64,000 nt of DNA from positions 1,355,063 through 1,419,062 of the forward strand of contig NC_013959.1 of NCBI RefSeq assembly GCF_000025705.1, given 5' to 3'. The stretch comes from Sideroxydans lithotrophicus ES-1. Its GTDB lineage: Bacteria > Pseudomonadota > Gammaproteobacteria > Burkholderiales > Gallionellaceae. A program made the position numbers and the translations under genes. Positions within the stretch are counted from its first letter, which is position 1, and every line of letters starts with the position of its first letter. Shown here in pieces: positions 8,725-17,841 of this stretch. A model generated the notes under the pieces. The model saw nothing but the letters and a program-made list of their open reading frames with translations, did no database searches and was not told the DNA's origin.

Positions 8725-9648
8725 ATGAGTAAAGCAGTTGTGTTTGCGTATCATAATGTCGGCGTCCGCTGCTTGAATGTTTTGCTGGCGCACGGCGTGG
8801 ATGTGGCGCTGGTGGTGACCCACCGCGACAATCCGAAAGAGACCATCTGGTTCGAAAGCGTACAGAAGCTGGCCGAATTGCATGGCATCCCGACCATCAC
8901 GCCGGACAATCCGAACGTGCCTGAAGTGGAAGAGCAGATACGCGCTTTGCAGCCGGATTTCTTCTTTTCGTTTTACTACCGCGAGATGCTGAAAGCCCCG
9001 CTGCTGGCCATTCCCAAGCGCGGTGCGCTGAACATGCACGGTTCGCTGCTGCCGAAATACCGCGGACGCGTGCCGGTGAATTGGGCGATAATCCGCGGCG
9101 AAACGGAAACCGGCGCCACGCTGCACTACATGACCGAGAAGCCGGACAACGGCGACATCGTGGCACAGCAGGCAGTGCCCATCCTGCCCAATGACACGGC
9201 GCATGAAGTGTTCCAGAAGGTGACAGTGGCGGCAGAGATGGCGCTGAACGATGTTATACCTTCGCTGCTGGCCGGCAAGGCACAGGCAGTGAAGCAGGAT
9301 CTGAGCAAGGGTGCCTATTTTGGCGGGCGCAAAGCGGAAGACGGCGTCATCAACTGGTCGCAGTCGGCGCAGGAGATACATAACCTGGTGCGCGCCGTGG
9401 CGCCGCCGTATCCCGGTGCGACGACTCTGGTGATGGGCAAACCCATGCGCATCCTGCAGACGCTGGTGACTAAAGACGTAACGACCGGCAAAGAACATCC
9501 TGCCTTCTATGTTAAAGAAGGCAAGGCGTATGCGATCTGCGCAAGCGGTGTGCTGCGCGTGGTGCGTTTCGAGCTGGATGGTGTCGAAATGAGTGCCGCA
9601 GGATTCGCAGCGAAGTACGGCGCGGAAAAGTTTGAGTTCAATCGTTGA
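8725..9648 (+). CDS. UDP-Ara4N formyltransferase (ArnA N-terminal domain as a separate protein)
   Basis: A 307-residue protein corresponding to the N-terminal half of ArnA. It transfers a formyl group from 10-formyl-tetrahydrofolate to UDP-Ara4N. The catalytic triad known from E. coli ArnA (Asn102, His104, Asp140) is visible one residue later as Asn103 and His105 in LNMHGSLLPKYRGR and Asp141 in KPDNGDIV. E. coli ArnA is a fused protein of about 660 residues; here the decarboxylase is the next gene. I use the ATG at 8725; a GTG at 8722 is directly upstream. It follows arnC by 36 bases. Confidence 0.87.
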   Translation: MSKAVVFAYHNVGVRCLNVLLAHGVDVALVVTHRDNPKETIWFESVQKLAELHGIPTITPDNPNVPEVEEQIRALQPDFFFSFYYREMLKAPLLAIPKRGALNMHGSLLPKYRGRVPVNWAIIRGETETGATLHYMTEKPDNGDIVAQQAVPILPNDTAHEVFQKVTVAAEMALNDVIPSLLAGKAQAVKQDLSKGAYFGGRKAEDGVINWSQSAQEIHNLVRAVAPPYPGATTLVMGKPMRILQTLVTKDVTTGKEHPAFYVKEGKAYAICASGVLRVVRFELDGVEMSAAGFAAKYGAEKFEFNR

Positions 9649-9658
9649 GGAAATAAAA

Positions 9659-10702
9659 ATGAAGAAAGTACTGATCCTGGGTGTGAACGGTTTCATCGGT
9701 CACCATCTGTCCAACCGTATTCTGGCCACCACCGACTGGGAAGTCTATGGCATGGATATGAGCACCGACCGCATCTCCGACCTGATCGGCAAGCCGCGCT
9801 TCCACTTCTTTGAAGGCGACATCACCATCAACAAGGAATGGGTCGAGTACCACGTCAAGAAATGCGACGTGATCCTGCCGCTGGTGGCGATCGCCACACC
9901 GGCCACCTACGTGAAGCAACCGCTGCGCGTGTTCGAACTGGACTTCGAAGCCAACCTGCCTATCGTCCGCGCCTGTGTTAAGTACAACAAGCACCTGGTG
10001 TTCCCGTCCACTTCCGAAGTCTACGGCATGTGCCATGATGAAGAGTTCGATCCGGACAATTCCGAACTGATCTGCGGCCCGATCAACAAGCCGCGCTGGA
10101 TCTACTCCAACTCCAAGCAGCTGATGGATCGCGTGATTTGGGGCTACGGCATGCAGGACAACCTGAACTTCACCCTGTTCCGTCCGTTCAACTGGATCGG
10201 TGCTGGTCTGGACTCCATCAACACCCCGAAGGAAGGCAGCTCGCGCGTGGTGACCCAGTTCCTCGGCCACATCATCCGCGGCAACAACATCAGCCTGGTC
10301 GACGGCGGCCACCAGAAACGCGCCTTCACCTACATCGACGACGGCATCGACGCGCTGATGAAGATCATCGACAACAAGAACGGCATCGCCACCGGCAAGA
10401 TATACAACATCGGCAACCCGTCCAATAACCACTCCATCCGCGATCTGGCCGATATGATGCTGAAACTGGCGAACGAGTACCCCGAGTACAAGGATTCCGC
10501 CAAGAACGTGAAGATCGTCGAAACCACTTCCGATGCCTACTACGGCAAGGGCTATCAGGACGTGCAGAACCGCGTGCCGAAGATCACCAACACCTGTGAA
10601 GAGCTGGGCTGGAAGCCGACCACCACCATGCCGGACACCCTGCGCAAGATCTACGACGCCTACCGCACCCAGATCGCCGAAGCCAAGGGCCTGGTCGACT
10701 AA
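9659..10702 (+). CDS. UDP-glucuronate decarboxylase (ArnA C-terminal domain as a separate protein)
   Basis: A 347-residue short-chain dehydrogenase that oxidatively decarboxylates UDP-glucuronate to UDP-4-keto-arabinose, using NAD. It shows the Rossmann motif GVNGFIGHHL (residues 8-17) and the catalytic Tyr149 and Lys153 in YSNSK. Ser119 and Glu120 in STSEVYG correspond to the decarboxylation residues of the ArnA dehydrogenase domain. FRPFNWIGAGLD is also ArnA-like. The ATG at 9659 has GAGG 8 bases upstream; the frame is open further upstream inside the preceding gene. Its product feeds ArnB, and its substrate comes from Ugd (12630-13796). Confidence 0.9.
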   Translation: MKKVLILGVNGFIGHHLSNRILATTDWEVYGMDMSTDRISDLIGKPRFHFFEGDITINKEWVEYHVKKCDVILPLVAIATPATYVKQPLRVFELDFEANLPIVRACVKYNKHLVFPSTSEVYGMCHDEEFDPDNSELICGPINKPRWIYSNSKQLMDRVIWGYGMQDNLNFTLFRPFNWIGAGLDSINTPKEGSSRVVTQFLGHIIRGNNISLVDGGHQKRAFTYIDDGIDALMKIIDNKNGIATGKIYNIGNPSNNHSIRDLADMMLKLANEYPEYKDSAKNVKIVETTSDAYYGKGYQDVQNRVPKITNTCEELGWKPTTTMPDTLRKIYDAYRTQIAEAKGLVD

Positions 10703-10705
10703 AAG

Positions 10706-10792
10706 CAGGATACAGGAGGCGGGATACAGGATACGGCACCGCGCCCCCTATATCCTGAATCCAGTATCCCGTTTCCTGTATTCCGAATCCTG
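10706..10792. repeat. Imperfect palindromic intergenic repeat between the arn decarboxylase and arnD
   Basis: The 92-base gap is almost entirely a long interrupted inverted repeat built from GGATACAGG-type units. The left arm spans 10706-10734 and the right arm 10751-10792. The best-paired part is TACAGG..CGGGATAC against GTATCCCGTTTCCTGTA, with two G-U wobbles as RNA. The arms also repeat internally, as in short intergenic palindromic repeats. The resulting hairpin could stabilise or attenuate the operon transcript before arnD. Confidence 0.6.
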
Positions 10793-10794
10793 TT

Positions 10795-11700
10795 ATGAAA
10801 AAGATCGCCCTCAAGATCGATGTGGACACCTATCGCGGTACGCGTGAAGGTGTGCCGCGTCTGGTGGAAGTGCTGCAACGTCATCACGCACAAGCCAGCT
10901 TTTATTTTTCCCTGGGACCGGACCATACCGGACGCGCCATCAAACGTGTCTTCCGCCCCGGTTTCATGAAAAAGGTGTCGCGTACCTCGGTGCTGGAGCA
11001 TTACGGCTTCAAGACATTGATGTACGGTACTTTGCTGCCGGGGCCGGACATCGGGCGCAATTGCGCAGACATCATGCGCTCGGTGCGCGATGCCGGTTTC
11101 GAGGTCGGCATCCATTGTTACGACCATATCCGTTGGCAGGACCATGTGGCAGCCAAGGATGCCGACTGGACCAAGCGCGAGATGCAGCGCGCGGTAGACC
11201 GCTTCACCGAGATATTCGGCGAGGCACCCAGAGCCCATGCTGCGGCAGGATGGCAGACCAATCGGTATGCCTTGCGGCAGACACAGCATCTGGGTTTCGA
11301 CTACAGTTCCGATACGCGCGGCACGCAGCCGTTCATCCCGACCTGGGATGCCGAGATCATCGCCTGCCCGCAATTGCCCACGACCTTGCCGACGCTGGAC
11401 GAACTCATCGGCCGCGACGGCATCACCATGGAGAACGTCGCGCAGCATCTGCTGGACATCACCGGCAAACCATCGCAAACCGGCCATGTCTATACCCTGC
11501 ATGCTGAGCTGGAAGGGCAGAAATGGATGCCGATCTTCGAACAGCTGCTGCAAGGCTGGCAGGAGCAGGGCTACCAACTGGTTTCGATGCGCGAATATCT
11601 GCAAGGCTTCAAGCCTGCCGATCTGCCCCGCTATGAAGTCAAAGCGGGTACGGTCGATGGCCGTAGTGGTATGCTGGCGGTACAAGGTCAGAACGGCTAA
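10795..11700 (+). CDS. arnD: 4-deoxy-4-formamido-L-arabinose-phosphoundecaprenol deformylase ArnD
   Basis: A 301-residue NodB-type polysaccharide deacetylase that removes the formyl group from undecaprenyl-phosphate-linked 4-formamido-arabinose, making the reaction irreversible before flipping. The N-terminus KIDVDTYRGTREG holds the metal-site Asp pair (residues 9 and 11), and GIHCYDHIRWQDH gives the His motif. The C-terminal TLHAELEG matches ArnD. E. coli ArnD is about 296 residues. Separated from the decarboxylase gene by the palindromic repeat. Confidence 0.9.
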   Translation: MKKIALKIDVDTYRGTREGVPRLVEVLQRHHAQASFYFSLGPDHTGRAIKRVFRPGFMKKVSRTSVLEHYGFKTLMYGTLLPGPDIGRNCADIMRSVRDAGFEVGIHCYDHIRWQDHVAAKDADWTKREMQRAVDRFTEIFGEAPRAHAAAGWQTNRYALRQTQHLGFDYSSDTRGTQPFIPTWDAEIIACPQLPTTLPTLDELIGRDGITMENVAQHLLDITGKPSQTGHVYTLHAELEGQKWMPIFEQLLQGWQEQGYQLVSMREYLQGFKPADLPRYEVKAGTVDGRSGMLAVQGQNG

Positions 11701-11751
11701 AGATTCCTCCAAGGATGCCGTTAACTCCTTTGCTACGTAGAGGGGGGATGC

Positions 11752-12600
11752 ATGCAACAGCAGAACGTGACAGGACTGGACGGATGGGTCGACTTCCTGA
11801 GCGGGGCCAACCTCCCTGTGCTCAAGCAGACCTCGCGCGACCTTGCGGCACTGCACCAGGATGAGAACAAACTCAGTGCACGAACCGTCGCCCAGACGAT
11901 CACGGTCGATCCGATGATGACGGTAAAATTGCTGCGTTACCTCCAGCAGAACAAGCGCCGCAGCCAGACCAGCGAAGTACTGCAGGTCGAGCAGGCGCTC
12001 ATCATGCTCGGCGTCGAAGCCTTCTTCAACAAGATCCCCGCCCAACCTACAGTGCAGGATCTGCTCAATGGGCAGATGGATGCGCTCGTCCACCTGTTGC
12101 ATGGGGTACACCGTGCGCACCGTGCTTCGGAATATGCCTACGATTGGGCGGTGCGCCTGAACGACCTGCATTACGAAGAAGTGCGCGTGGCGGCATTGCT
12201 GCACGATCTTGCCGAGATACTGATGTGGTGTTTTGCACCGCAGAAGATGCTGCAGATACGCGCCATCCAGAAGCAGGACAAGACATTGCGCAGCCGTGCC
12301 GTACAGGAGCAGGTGCTCGGATTCGCCCTGGCCGATCTGCAAAAGCAGCTGGTGCAGAAATGGGAGCTGCCGAAACTGTTGCTGATGCTGATGGACGATG
12401 CGAACGCCAATCTGCCGCGCGTACGCAACGTCCAGCTGGCAGTCAACCTGGCCCGCCATTCAGCCAACGGCTGGGACGATGCGGCGCTTCCGGACGACTA
12501 CAAGGACATCGGCGAACTATTGCGGATCAGCGCCGAGCAGGCAATGCTCATCGTCGGTGCCCAGGCAGGGATCGTGTGCGACCTGAGCAAGCCGCACTGA
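11752..12600 (+). CDS. HDOD domain protein
   Basis: A 282-residue protein with an HDOD domain over most of its length: LPVLKQTSRDLAAL near residue 22, a QTITVDPMMTVKLLRYL region, and a degenerate HD-type site in AALLHDLAEIL (about residue 148). HDOD proteins are signalling or regulatory proteins without proven phosphohydrolase activity. An AGGGGGG ribosome site precedes the ATG at 11752. It follows arnD by 51 bases on the same strand, so it may be cotranscribed with the arn genes, but nothing ties it to lipid A chemistry. Confidence 0.8.
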   Translation: MQQQNVTGLDGWVDFLSGANLPVLKQTSRDLAALHQDENKLSARTVAQTITVDPMMTVKLLRYLQQNKRRSQTSEVLQVEQALIMLGVEAFFNKIPAQPTVQDLLNGQMDALVHLLHGVHRAHRASEYAYDWAVRLNDLHYEEVRVAALLHDLAEILMWCFAPQKMLQIRAIQKQDKTLRSRAVQEQVLGFALADLQKQLVQKWELPKLLLMLMDDANANLPRVRNVQLAVNLARHSANGWDDAALPDDYKDIGELLRISAEQAMLIVGAQAGIVCDLSKPH

Positions 12601-12629
12601 TTCTTAGCATTCCTTATCCCTGAATCGGC

Positions 12630-13796
12630 TCAATCCTTGCCAAACAGATCCCGGCTGTAGACCTTGTCCGCCACATCGCGGATGTCGTCGGTGATGCGGT
12701 TGGCCACGATGACATCGGCTTCCTTCTTGAATTGAGCCAGGTCGTTCACTACCCTGGAGTGGAAGAACTCCGTATCCTTCAGCGCAGGTTCATACACGAT
12801 GACCTCGATCCCCTTGGCCTTGATGCGCTTCATGATGCCCTGGATGCTGGATGAGCGGAAATTGTCCGAGCCGCTCTTCATCACCAGGCGGTGGATGCCG
12901 ACCACCTTCGGGTTACGCTTGATGATGCTGGTCGCCACGAAATCCTTGCGCGTGGTGTTGGACTCGACGATGGCGTGGATCAGGTTCTGCGGCACATCCT
13001 GGTAATTCGCCAGCAGTTGCTTGGTGTCCTTGGGCAGGCAATAGCCGCCGTAGCCGAACGAGGGATTGTTGTAATGGTCGCCGATGCGCGGATCGAGGCA
13101 GACGCCCTGAATGATCTGCTTGGTATCCAGGCCATGGGTGGCGGCGTAAGTGTCCAGCTCGTTGAAATAGGCCACGCGCATGGCGAGGTAGGTGTTGGCG
13201 AACAGCTTGATCGCTTCGGCCTCGGTGGAGTCGGTGAACAGCACCGCGATATCCTGCTTGACCGCGCCCTGCCTGAGCAGGTTGGCGAAGGTCTCGGCGC
13301 GCTTGGAGCGTTCGCCAACCACGATGCGCGACGGATGCAGGTTGTCGTACAGCGCGCGGCCTTCGCGCAGGAATTCGGGCGAGAAGATCAGGTTGTCGCA
13401 CTTCATCTGCTGCCTGAGCTTGGCGGTATAGCCGACCGGGATGGTGGACTTGATGATCATCACCGCCTGCGGGTTGATGGCCTGTACGTCCCTGATCACC
13501 GCCTCGATGGACTTGGTGTTGAAGTAGTTGGTTTCGGGGTCGTAATCGGTGGGCGTGGCGATGATGACGTATTCCGCACCGGTGTAGGCTTCCTGCTTGT
13601 CCAGCGTCGCCTTGATATTGAGCTTCTTGTGTGCCAGATAGTCCTCGATCTCCACGTCCTCGATGGGCGACTGCTTGCGATTGAGCATCTCCACCTTTTC
13701 CGGAACGATGTCGATGGCCACGACTTCGTTGTGCTGGGAAAGCAGGATGGCGTTGGAAAGGCCTACGTAACCGGTACCGGCAATGGCAATTTTCAT
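12630..13796 (-). CDS. ugd: UDP-glucose 6-dehydrogenase
   Basis: A 388-residue enzyme, the same length as E. coli Ugd, that oxidises UDP-glucose to UDP-glucuronate with two NAD+. The N-terminal Rossmann motif is GTGYVGLSN (residues 7-15). SPEFLREG is the substrate loop, and the catalytic Cys253 lies in [12 protein letters not shown]. Its product is the substrate of the ArnA-type decarboxylase at 9659-10702, so it completes the Ara4N supply. It is transcribed towards the arn operon; the 29-base convergent gap has no clear terminator. Confidence 0.93.
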   Translation of the reverse strand: MKIAIAGTGYVGLSNAILLSQHNEVVAIDIVPEKVEMLNRKQSPIEDVEIEDYLAHKKLNIKATLDKQEAYTGAEYVIIATPTDYDPETNYFNTKSIEAVIRDVQAINPQAVMIIKSTIPVGYTAKLRQQMKCDNLIFSPEFLREGRALYDNLHPSRIVVGERSKRAETFANLLRQGAVKQDIAVLFTDSTEAEAIKLFANTYLAMRVAYFNELDTYAATHGLDTKQIIQGVCLDPRIGDHYNNPSFGYGGYCLPKDTKQLLANYQDVPQNLIHAIVESNTTRKDFVATSIIKRNPKVVGIHRLVMKSGSDNFRSSSIQGIMKRIKAKGIEVIVYEPALKDTEFFHSRVVNDLAQFKKEADVIVANRITDDIRDVADKVYSRDLFGKD

Positions 13797-13876
13797 GGGT
13801 TGAAAGTCAGCTTACTGTAAAAACTATGGCGCGCATTATACGCGATGACAGCTTTCAGTAATCTTTCAACCATCTT

Positions 13877-14266
13877 TCAGGCGTTTGACAGTGCCCTTTC
13901 GATCTTCGCATCCGCTTCAGCAGCCAAGGCGGTCAGTTTGGCGTCGCCCAGTACCGTCATCATGCTGGTCGGCTTGATGAATTCGACCGACATCTTGCCC
14001 GGCGCAACCTCGCGTATCACCGCGTTGCAGGGCAACAGGCTCGCCACATCGCTGTTCGCAGTGTAAGCCTCGTAAGCCAAGTTGGGGTTGCACGCGCCCA
14101 GGATCACGGTGGGGATGACCTCCTTGCCAGTCTTTTCCTTGATCTTGCTGTGCATGTCGATGCGGGTGAGGATACCGAAGCCTTCGGCAGCCAGCGCCTT
14201 GGTGGCGCGCTCGATGACGTGATCAAAGCTGTCATTGATCACACGCTTGAAATTGATGGTGGTCAT
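13877..14266 (-). CDS. DUF302 family protein
   Basis: A 129-residue cytoplasmic protein of the DUF302 family. The typical core LGACNPNLAYEAY (about residues 57-69) is followed by LLPCNAVIREV. Members are small, often linked to sulfur or redox genes, and have no established reaction. It is the last gene of the minus-strand run beginning with mutL; a 74-base gap separates it from the macro-domain gene, so it may have its own promoter. The two Cys residues at about 60 and 80 fit the family pattern. Confidence 0.82.
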   Translation of the reverse strand: MTTINFKRVINDSFDHVIERATKALAAEGFGILTRIDMHSKIKEKTGKEVIPTVILGACNPNLAYEAYTANSDVASLLPCNAVIREVAPGKMSVEFIKPTSMMTVLGDAKLTALAAEADAKIERALSNA

Positions 14267-14340
14267 ATTCGTTCTCCGAAATGAATCGAGAGCTAATCAT
14301 AGAGCAAACGACTATGCGGCAACACTGGGTCGTAACAGGG

Positions 14341-14853
14341 TCATTCCGTGCGCGTGAGCGCAGCTTGATAAAGCGCGAGGTCGCTCGCCGAGAAACAGCA
14401 GAAGATCACTTCCTGCAAGGAGCAGGGTGAGCGCAGGAAATCGCGTACCGCCGCGACCGCCACTTCGGACGCCTGATCCGGCGGATAGCCATAGACACCC
14501 GTGCTGATGCAGGGGAAGGCGATGTTGGCAAGTTGTTGACTGGCGGCGAGGGCAAGACTTTCGCGGTAGCACGAGGCCAGCAGCTTCACTTCGTTTTGCG
14601 TGCCGCCATGCCATACCGGCCCCACGGTATGGATGATGAATCTGGCTGGTAACTTGTAGCCACGCGTGAGCCGTGCCTGCCCGGTCGGGCAACCGCCCAG
14701 CGTGCGGCATTCCTGCAACAGCTCGGGGCCTGCCGCGCGATGGATGGCACCATCCACACCGCCGCCGCCGAGCAGCGAGGAATTCGCGGCATTGACGATG
14801 GCGTCGACATTCAGTTGGGTGATGTCGGCCTGGATGGCATTGAGGGTGGTCAT
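14341..14853 (-). CDS. Macro domain protein (YmdB/O-acetyl-ADP-ribose deacetylase type)
   Basis: A 170-residue single macro domain. The ADP-ribose-binding motifs are visible: [19 protein letters not shown] (about residues 20-38) and [12 protein letters not shown] (about residues 113-124). The family hydrolyses O-acetyl-ADP-ribose or removes ADP-ribose from proteins, and E. coli YmdB also inhibits RNase III. Its ATG overlaps the miaA stop (ATGA), so the two are translationally coupled. Confidence 0.88.
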   Translation of the reverse strand: MTTLNAIQADITQLNVDAIVNAANSSLLGGGGVDGAIHRAAGPELLQECRTLGGCPTGQARLTRGYKLPARFIIHTVGPVWHGGTQNEVKLLASCYRESLALAASQQLANIAFPCISTGVYGYPPDQASEVAVAAVRDFLRSPCSLQEVIFCCFSASDLALYQAALTRTE

Positions 14854-15875
14854 GATTTTTCGTTGATCACATCGAGCACCGTTTGCGCCAAGTCAGGCGC
14901 AAGACAATCCAGTTCGATGATGTCCGGTGTGGAGCGCAACCAGGTAAGCTGGCGTTTCGCCAGTTGCCGCGTGGCGGCGATGCCTTTTTCCAGCAGCTCG
15001 GATTCGGTGATCTCGCTCTCCAGGTATTCCCAGGCCTGGCGGTAGCCGACGCAGCGCATTGAGGTCATGTCGCGGTGCAGCGGGTATTTCGCACGCAGGC
15101 CACGCAGTTCTGCTACCAGTCCCTGTTGCAACATATCCGCAAAGCGCGTGGCGATGCGCTGGTGCAGCACGGCGCGGTCGGAGGGGATAAGCGCGATAGA
15201 AAGGATGCGATAAGGGAGGTCACCGGCAAACTGACTCCCTCGCCCTTCGGGATAACCAGCGACTTGCCCGCTCGCGGGCTTAGTCGAATGGCTAGTAGTT
15301 TCATCAGAGGGCTGGGGTGAGGGTGATTTCTTGATCAGCACCGACATGGGCTGCCCACTGACAAGATAAATCTCCATCGCGCGCTGGATGCGTTGCGTGT
15401 CGGTGGCGTGCAGGCGGGCGGCGGTCTCTGCATCTACCTCGGCCAGTCTGGCGTGCAGATGTTCGATTCCATGCTGCGCGATGATTTCATCCAGTTTGAT
15501 GCGCACCTCGGCATCGGCTTGCGGCAGCGGACTCAGACCCTCGCGCAGTGCCTTGAAGTAGAGCATGGTGCCACCGACCAGCAACGGAATCTTGCCGCGC
15601 GCGGTGATGTCCGCCATCAGGCGCAGCGCGTCGTGGCGAAAGGCCGCAGCGGAATACGCCTCGGTCGGGTCAATGATGTCTATCAGGTGATGCGGTGCGC
15701 GGGCCAGCGTGGCGGCATCCGGCTTGGCCGTGCCGATGTCCATGTCGCGGAATACCAGCGCGGAATCGACGCTGATGAGCTCCACCGGCAGATGTTTGAC
15801 CAACTCGATTGCGACGCCGGTCTTGCCGCTGGCGGTGGGGCCCATGAGGAAGATGGCAGGTGGCAGAGCGCTCAT
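14850..15875 (-). CDS. miaA: tRNA dimethylallyltransferase MiaA with an in-frame repeat insertion
   Basis: MiaA adds a dimethylallyl group to N6 of A37 in tRNAs that read UNN codons. The P-loop GPTASGKTG is at residues 12-20, with [16 protein letters not shown] after it and [11 protein letters not shown] about 100 residues in. At 341 residues it exceeds the usual 310-320. The excess, about residues 185-214, is encoded by a palindromic repeat (15236-15323) that also occurs in mutL; the residues there are Ser/Pro/Gly-rich. The insertion lies after MSVLIKK, before PYRILSIAL, probably in a surface loop. It overlaps its neighbours on both sides by 4 bases. Confidence 0.93.
   Translation of the reverse strand: MSALPPAIFLMGPTASGKTGVAIELVKHLPVELISVDSALVFRDMDIGTAKPDAATLARAPHHLIDIIDPTEAYSAAAFRHDALRLMADITARGKIPLLVGGTMLYFKALREGLSPLPQADAEVRIKLDEIIAQHGIEHLHARLAEVDAETAARLHATDTQRIQRAMEIYLVSGQPMSVLIKKSPSPQPSDETTSHSTKPASGQVAGYPEGRGSQFAGDLPYRILSIALIPSDRAVLHQRIATRFADMLQQGLVAELRGLRAKYPLHRDMTSMRCVGYRQAWEYLESEITESELLEKGIAATRQLAKRQLTWLRSTPDIIELDCLAPDLAQTVLDVINEKS
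15236..15323 (-). repeat. Palindromic repeat, copy 1 (inside miaA)
   Basis: An 88-base element with a 75-base core (15236-15310) that matches 19031-19105 as the reverse complement with only four mismatches by eye. At its centre is the palindrome GCCCGCTCGCGGGC, and its ends are CCCTC/GAGGG-rich. It is read in frame through miaA in the orientation opposite to the copy in mutL. Confidence 0.85.
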
Positions 15876-17158
15876 ACCAAATCGCTATCGCGCGTTTCCT
15901 TGATGAAGAACACGGCCAGCAGGCTGATCGCCGCGGCAGAGGAGATATATGCGCCTACCCAGGCAAGCCCGCCGTGCAGAACCAGTTGCTGCGCGATGTA
16001 TGGTGCAAGCGAAGCACCGAGGATGCCGCCCAGGTTGTAGGCGGCACCTGCGCCGGTATAGCGCACGGCAGTGGGGAACAGTTCCGGCAACAGCGCACCC
16101 AGCGGTGCATAGGTTGCCCCCATCAGGAACAATTCGAGACTCAGGAATGCAGTGATCAGCACCGGCGAACCGCTGCCCAGCATCGGTGCGAGCAGGAAGC
16201 CGGACAATAATGCCGCGCTGCCAGCGACCAGCAACACCCGGCGACGGCCGTAACGATCACCCGCCATCGCGGCAAGCGGCGTAGCCGCCGCCATGAACAA
16301 TATCGCGATGCACAGCATGAAGAGGAATTGCGATCGCGGGATACCCAGTGTCTTGACGCCGTAACTCAAGGCGAACACGGTGGACATGTAGAACAGCGCG
16401 TAGCACACCACGATGGACAGCGCACCCAGCAGCAGCGGCGCGGCATGCTGCGACAACAATTGCGACAGCGGAAATTTCACTTGCTGCTGTGCTGCCAGTG
16501 CTTTGGCGAATACCGGCGTTTCGGCAAGCTTCAGCCGCACATAGAGCCCGACCACGACCAGTGCTGCGCTGGCGAGGAATGGGATGCGCCAGCCCCAGGC
16601 GCGAAACTGCGCATCGTCGAGCAGCTCAGCCAGCAACAGGAAACCACCGACCGCAAACAGGAAGCCGACCGAGGGACCTAACTGCGGGAACATGCCGAAC
16701 CAGCCACGCCTGCCCTTGGGTGCATACTCTGCCGCCAGCAAGGCCGCGCCGCCCCATTCGCCTCCAAGGCCGATGCCTTGGCCAAAGCGCAGCAGGCACA
16801 GCAGCGCGGGCGCGACCCAACCGACGGCTTCATAGCTCGGCAGAACGCCGATGAGCGTGGTGGAGATACCCATCACCAGCAGCGATGCCACCAGCGTCGT
16901 CTTGCGCCCGATGCGGTCGCCGAAATGTCCGAATAGCAGCGCGCCGAAAGGGCGTGCGAGGAAGGCGATGCCGAAAGTGAGGAAGGCGTTCAGCGCCTGT
17001 ACCGCCGGATCGCTGTTGGGAAAGAAGATCGGCCCGATCACCATCGCCACGGCGAGGCCGTAGATGTAGAAATCGTAGAACTCGATGGCGGTGCCGATGA
17101 AGCTGGCGAAGGCGATGCGGGTGGTGGAAAAAGATGTGGAAGGCAAAATAGATTCCAA
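15872..17158 (-). CDS. MFS transporter, metabolite:H+ symporter (ProP/ShiA-like) family
   Basis: A 428-residue protein with 12 predicted helices. [21 protein letters not shown] at the first helix and [21 protein letters not shown] (helices 2-3) are hallmarks of the MHS subfamily, which includes proline/betaine, shikimate, citrate and alpha-ketoglutarate symporters. [20 protein letters not shown] is the helix 4-5 signature. The substrate cannot be told from sequence. Its stop overlaps the miaA start (ATGA), so it is cotranscribed with miaA. Confidence 0.85.
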   Translation of the reverse strand: MESILPSTSFSTTRIAFASFIGTAIEFYDFYIYGLAVAMVIGPIFFPNSDPAVQALNAFLTFGIAFLARPFGALLFGHFGDRIGRKTTLVASLLVMGISTTLIGVLPSYEAVGWVAPALLCLLRFGQGIGLGGEWGGAALLAAEYAPKGRRGWFGMFPQLGPSVGFLFAVGGFLLLAELLDDAQFRAWGWRIPFLASAALVVVGLYVRLKLAETPVFAKALAAQQQVKFPLSQLLSQHAAPLLLGALSIVVCYALFYMSTVFALSYGVKTLGIPRSQFLFMLCIAILFMAAATPLAAMAGDRYGRRRVLLVAGSAALLSGFLLAPMLGSGSPVLITAFLSLELFLMGATYAPLGALLPELFPTAVRYTGAGAAYNLGGILGASLAPYIAQQLVLHGGLAWVGAYISSAAAISLLAVFFIKETRDSDLV

Positions 17159-17161
17159 TTT

Positions 17162-17815
17162 CTATTTTGGTTGAGCGGGCAACAAAGGCATTAATACATT
17201 CGACATTAATCTTGTTTGAATACTGTTCATGTTGTCCGCCAACGAATACATATCTTCTAGCGAGACAACTGTTAGTGTTTCAAGTCGCTCATAACGCTCC
17301 AGAAATAGTTTTCCAACTGCAGGAAGACCGTCTTTAACTGTCCAGACTTGATGAACGTAGACCGCACGCTTATCAAACGCTGCCTTAATTGCGGCACATA
17401 TTTCGGTTACTTCACTTTTTAGCTGTGGAGCTCTGAGCTCAACTAATGCTTTCAATATTTCAGTTAATTCACTTATTCGCATTTTCCCCGTGAATGCTCT
17501 TCCGGTATTTGAATCCAGACCGGAAATGTGCCAAATCACAGTCCTAATTAAAACTTCAATACTGGATGAGCTGACAGCAATTTGTCCGATTGCTTCTTGA
17601 TAAGCCTTTGGGGGCCAACTCCAATTCCTTTTAGTCGAGGCATTTCTAATTAGATCAAGTGCAAGTGAATCAACTGGTGGCGTGCTAGCAATGGCTTTTG
17701 CCTCATCTTCTGTTATTGCAACCATATCGTTTTCAATATGGGAATCTTGCGAGCCATCTGACTCGAATGCAAAAACCTGCCATTTACTTGGAATGTTCTT
17801 TTTGTAGTATTTCAT
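17162..17815 (-). CDS. Hypothetical protein with a HEPN-like Rx4H motif, AT-rich
   Basis: A 217-residue soluble protein I do not recognise. The central helical region SSSSIEVLIRTVIWHISG is followed by more predicted helices and FDKRAVYVHQVW (residues 148-158). Arg150 and His155 give an Rx4H motif like the active site of HEPN RNases. The arrangement of helices with the motif near the end of the domain fits HEPN, but this is a visual judgement. Base composition is clearly more AT-rich than its neighbours, and it interrupts an otherwise tight mutL-MFS-miaA run, which suggests acquisition. AAGGACAG precedes the ATG. Confidence 0.6.
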   Translation of the reverse strand: MKYYKKNIPSKWQVFAFESDGSQDSHIENDMVAITEDEAKAIASTPPVDSLALDLIRNASTKRNWSWPPKAYQEAIGQIAVSSSSIEVLIRTVIWHISGLDSNTGRAFTGKMRISELTEILKALVELRAPQLKSEVTEICAAIKAAFDKRAVYVHQVWTVKDGLPAVGKLFLERYERLETLTVVSLEDMYSLADNMNSIQTRLMSNVLMPLLPAQPK

Positions 17816-17841
17816 TATCTACTGTCCTTAATGCCGAATGA

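Noticed and set aside
10706-10792. CRISPR array at the GGATAC repeats
   Set aside because: The units are inverted and contiguous, not direct repeats with unique spacers, and no cas genes are present.
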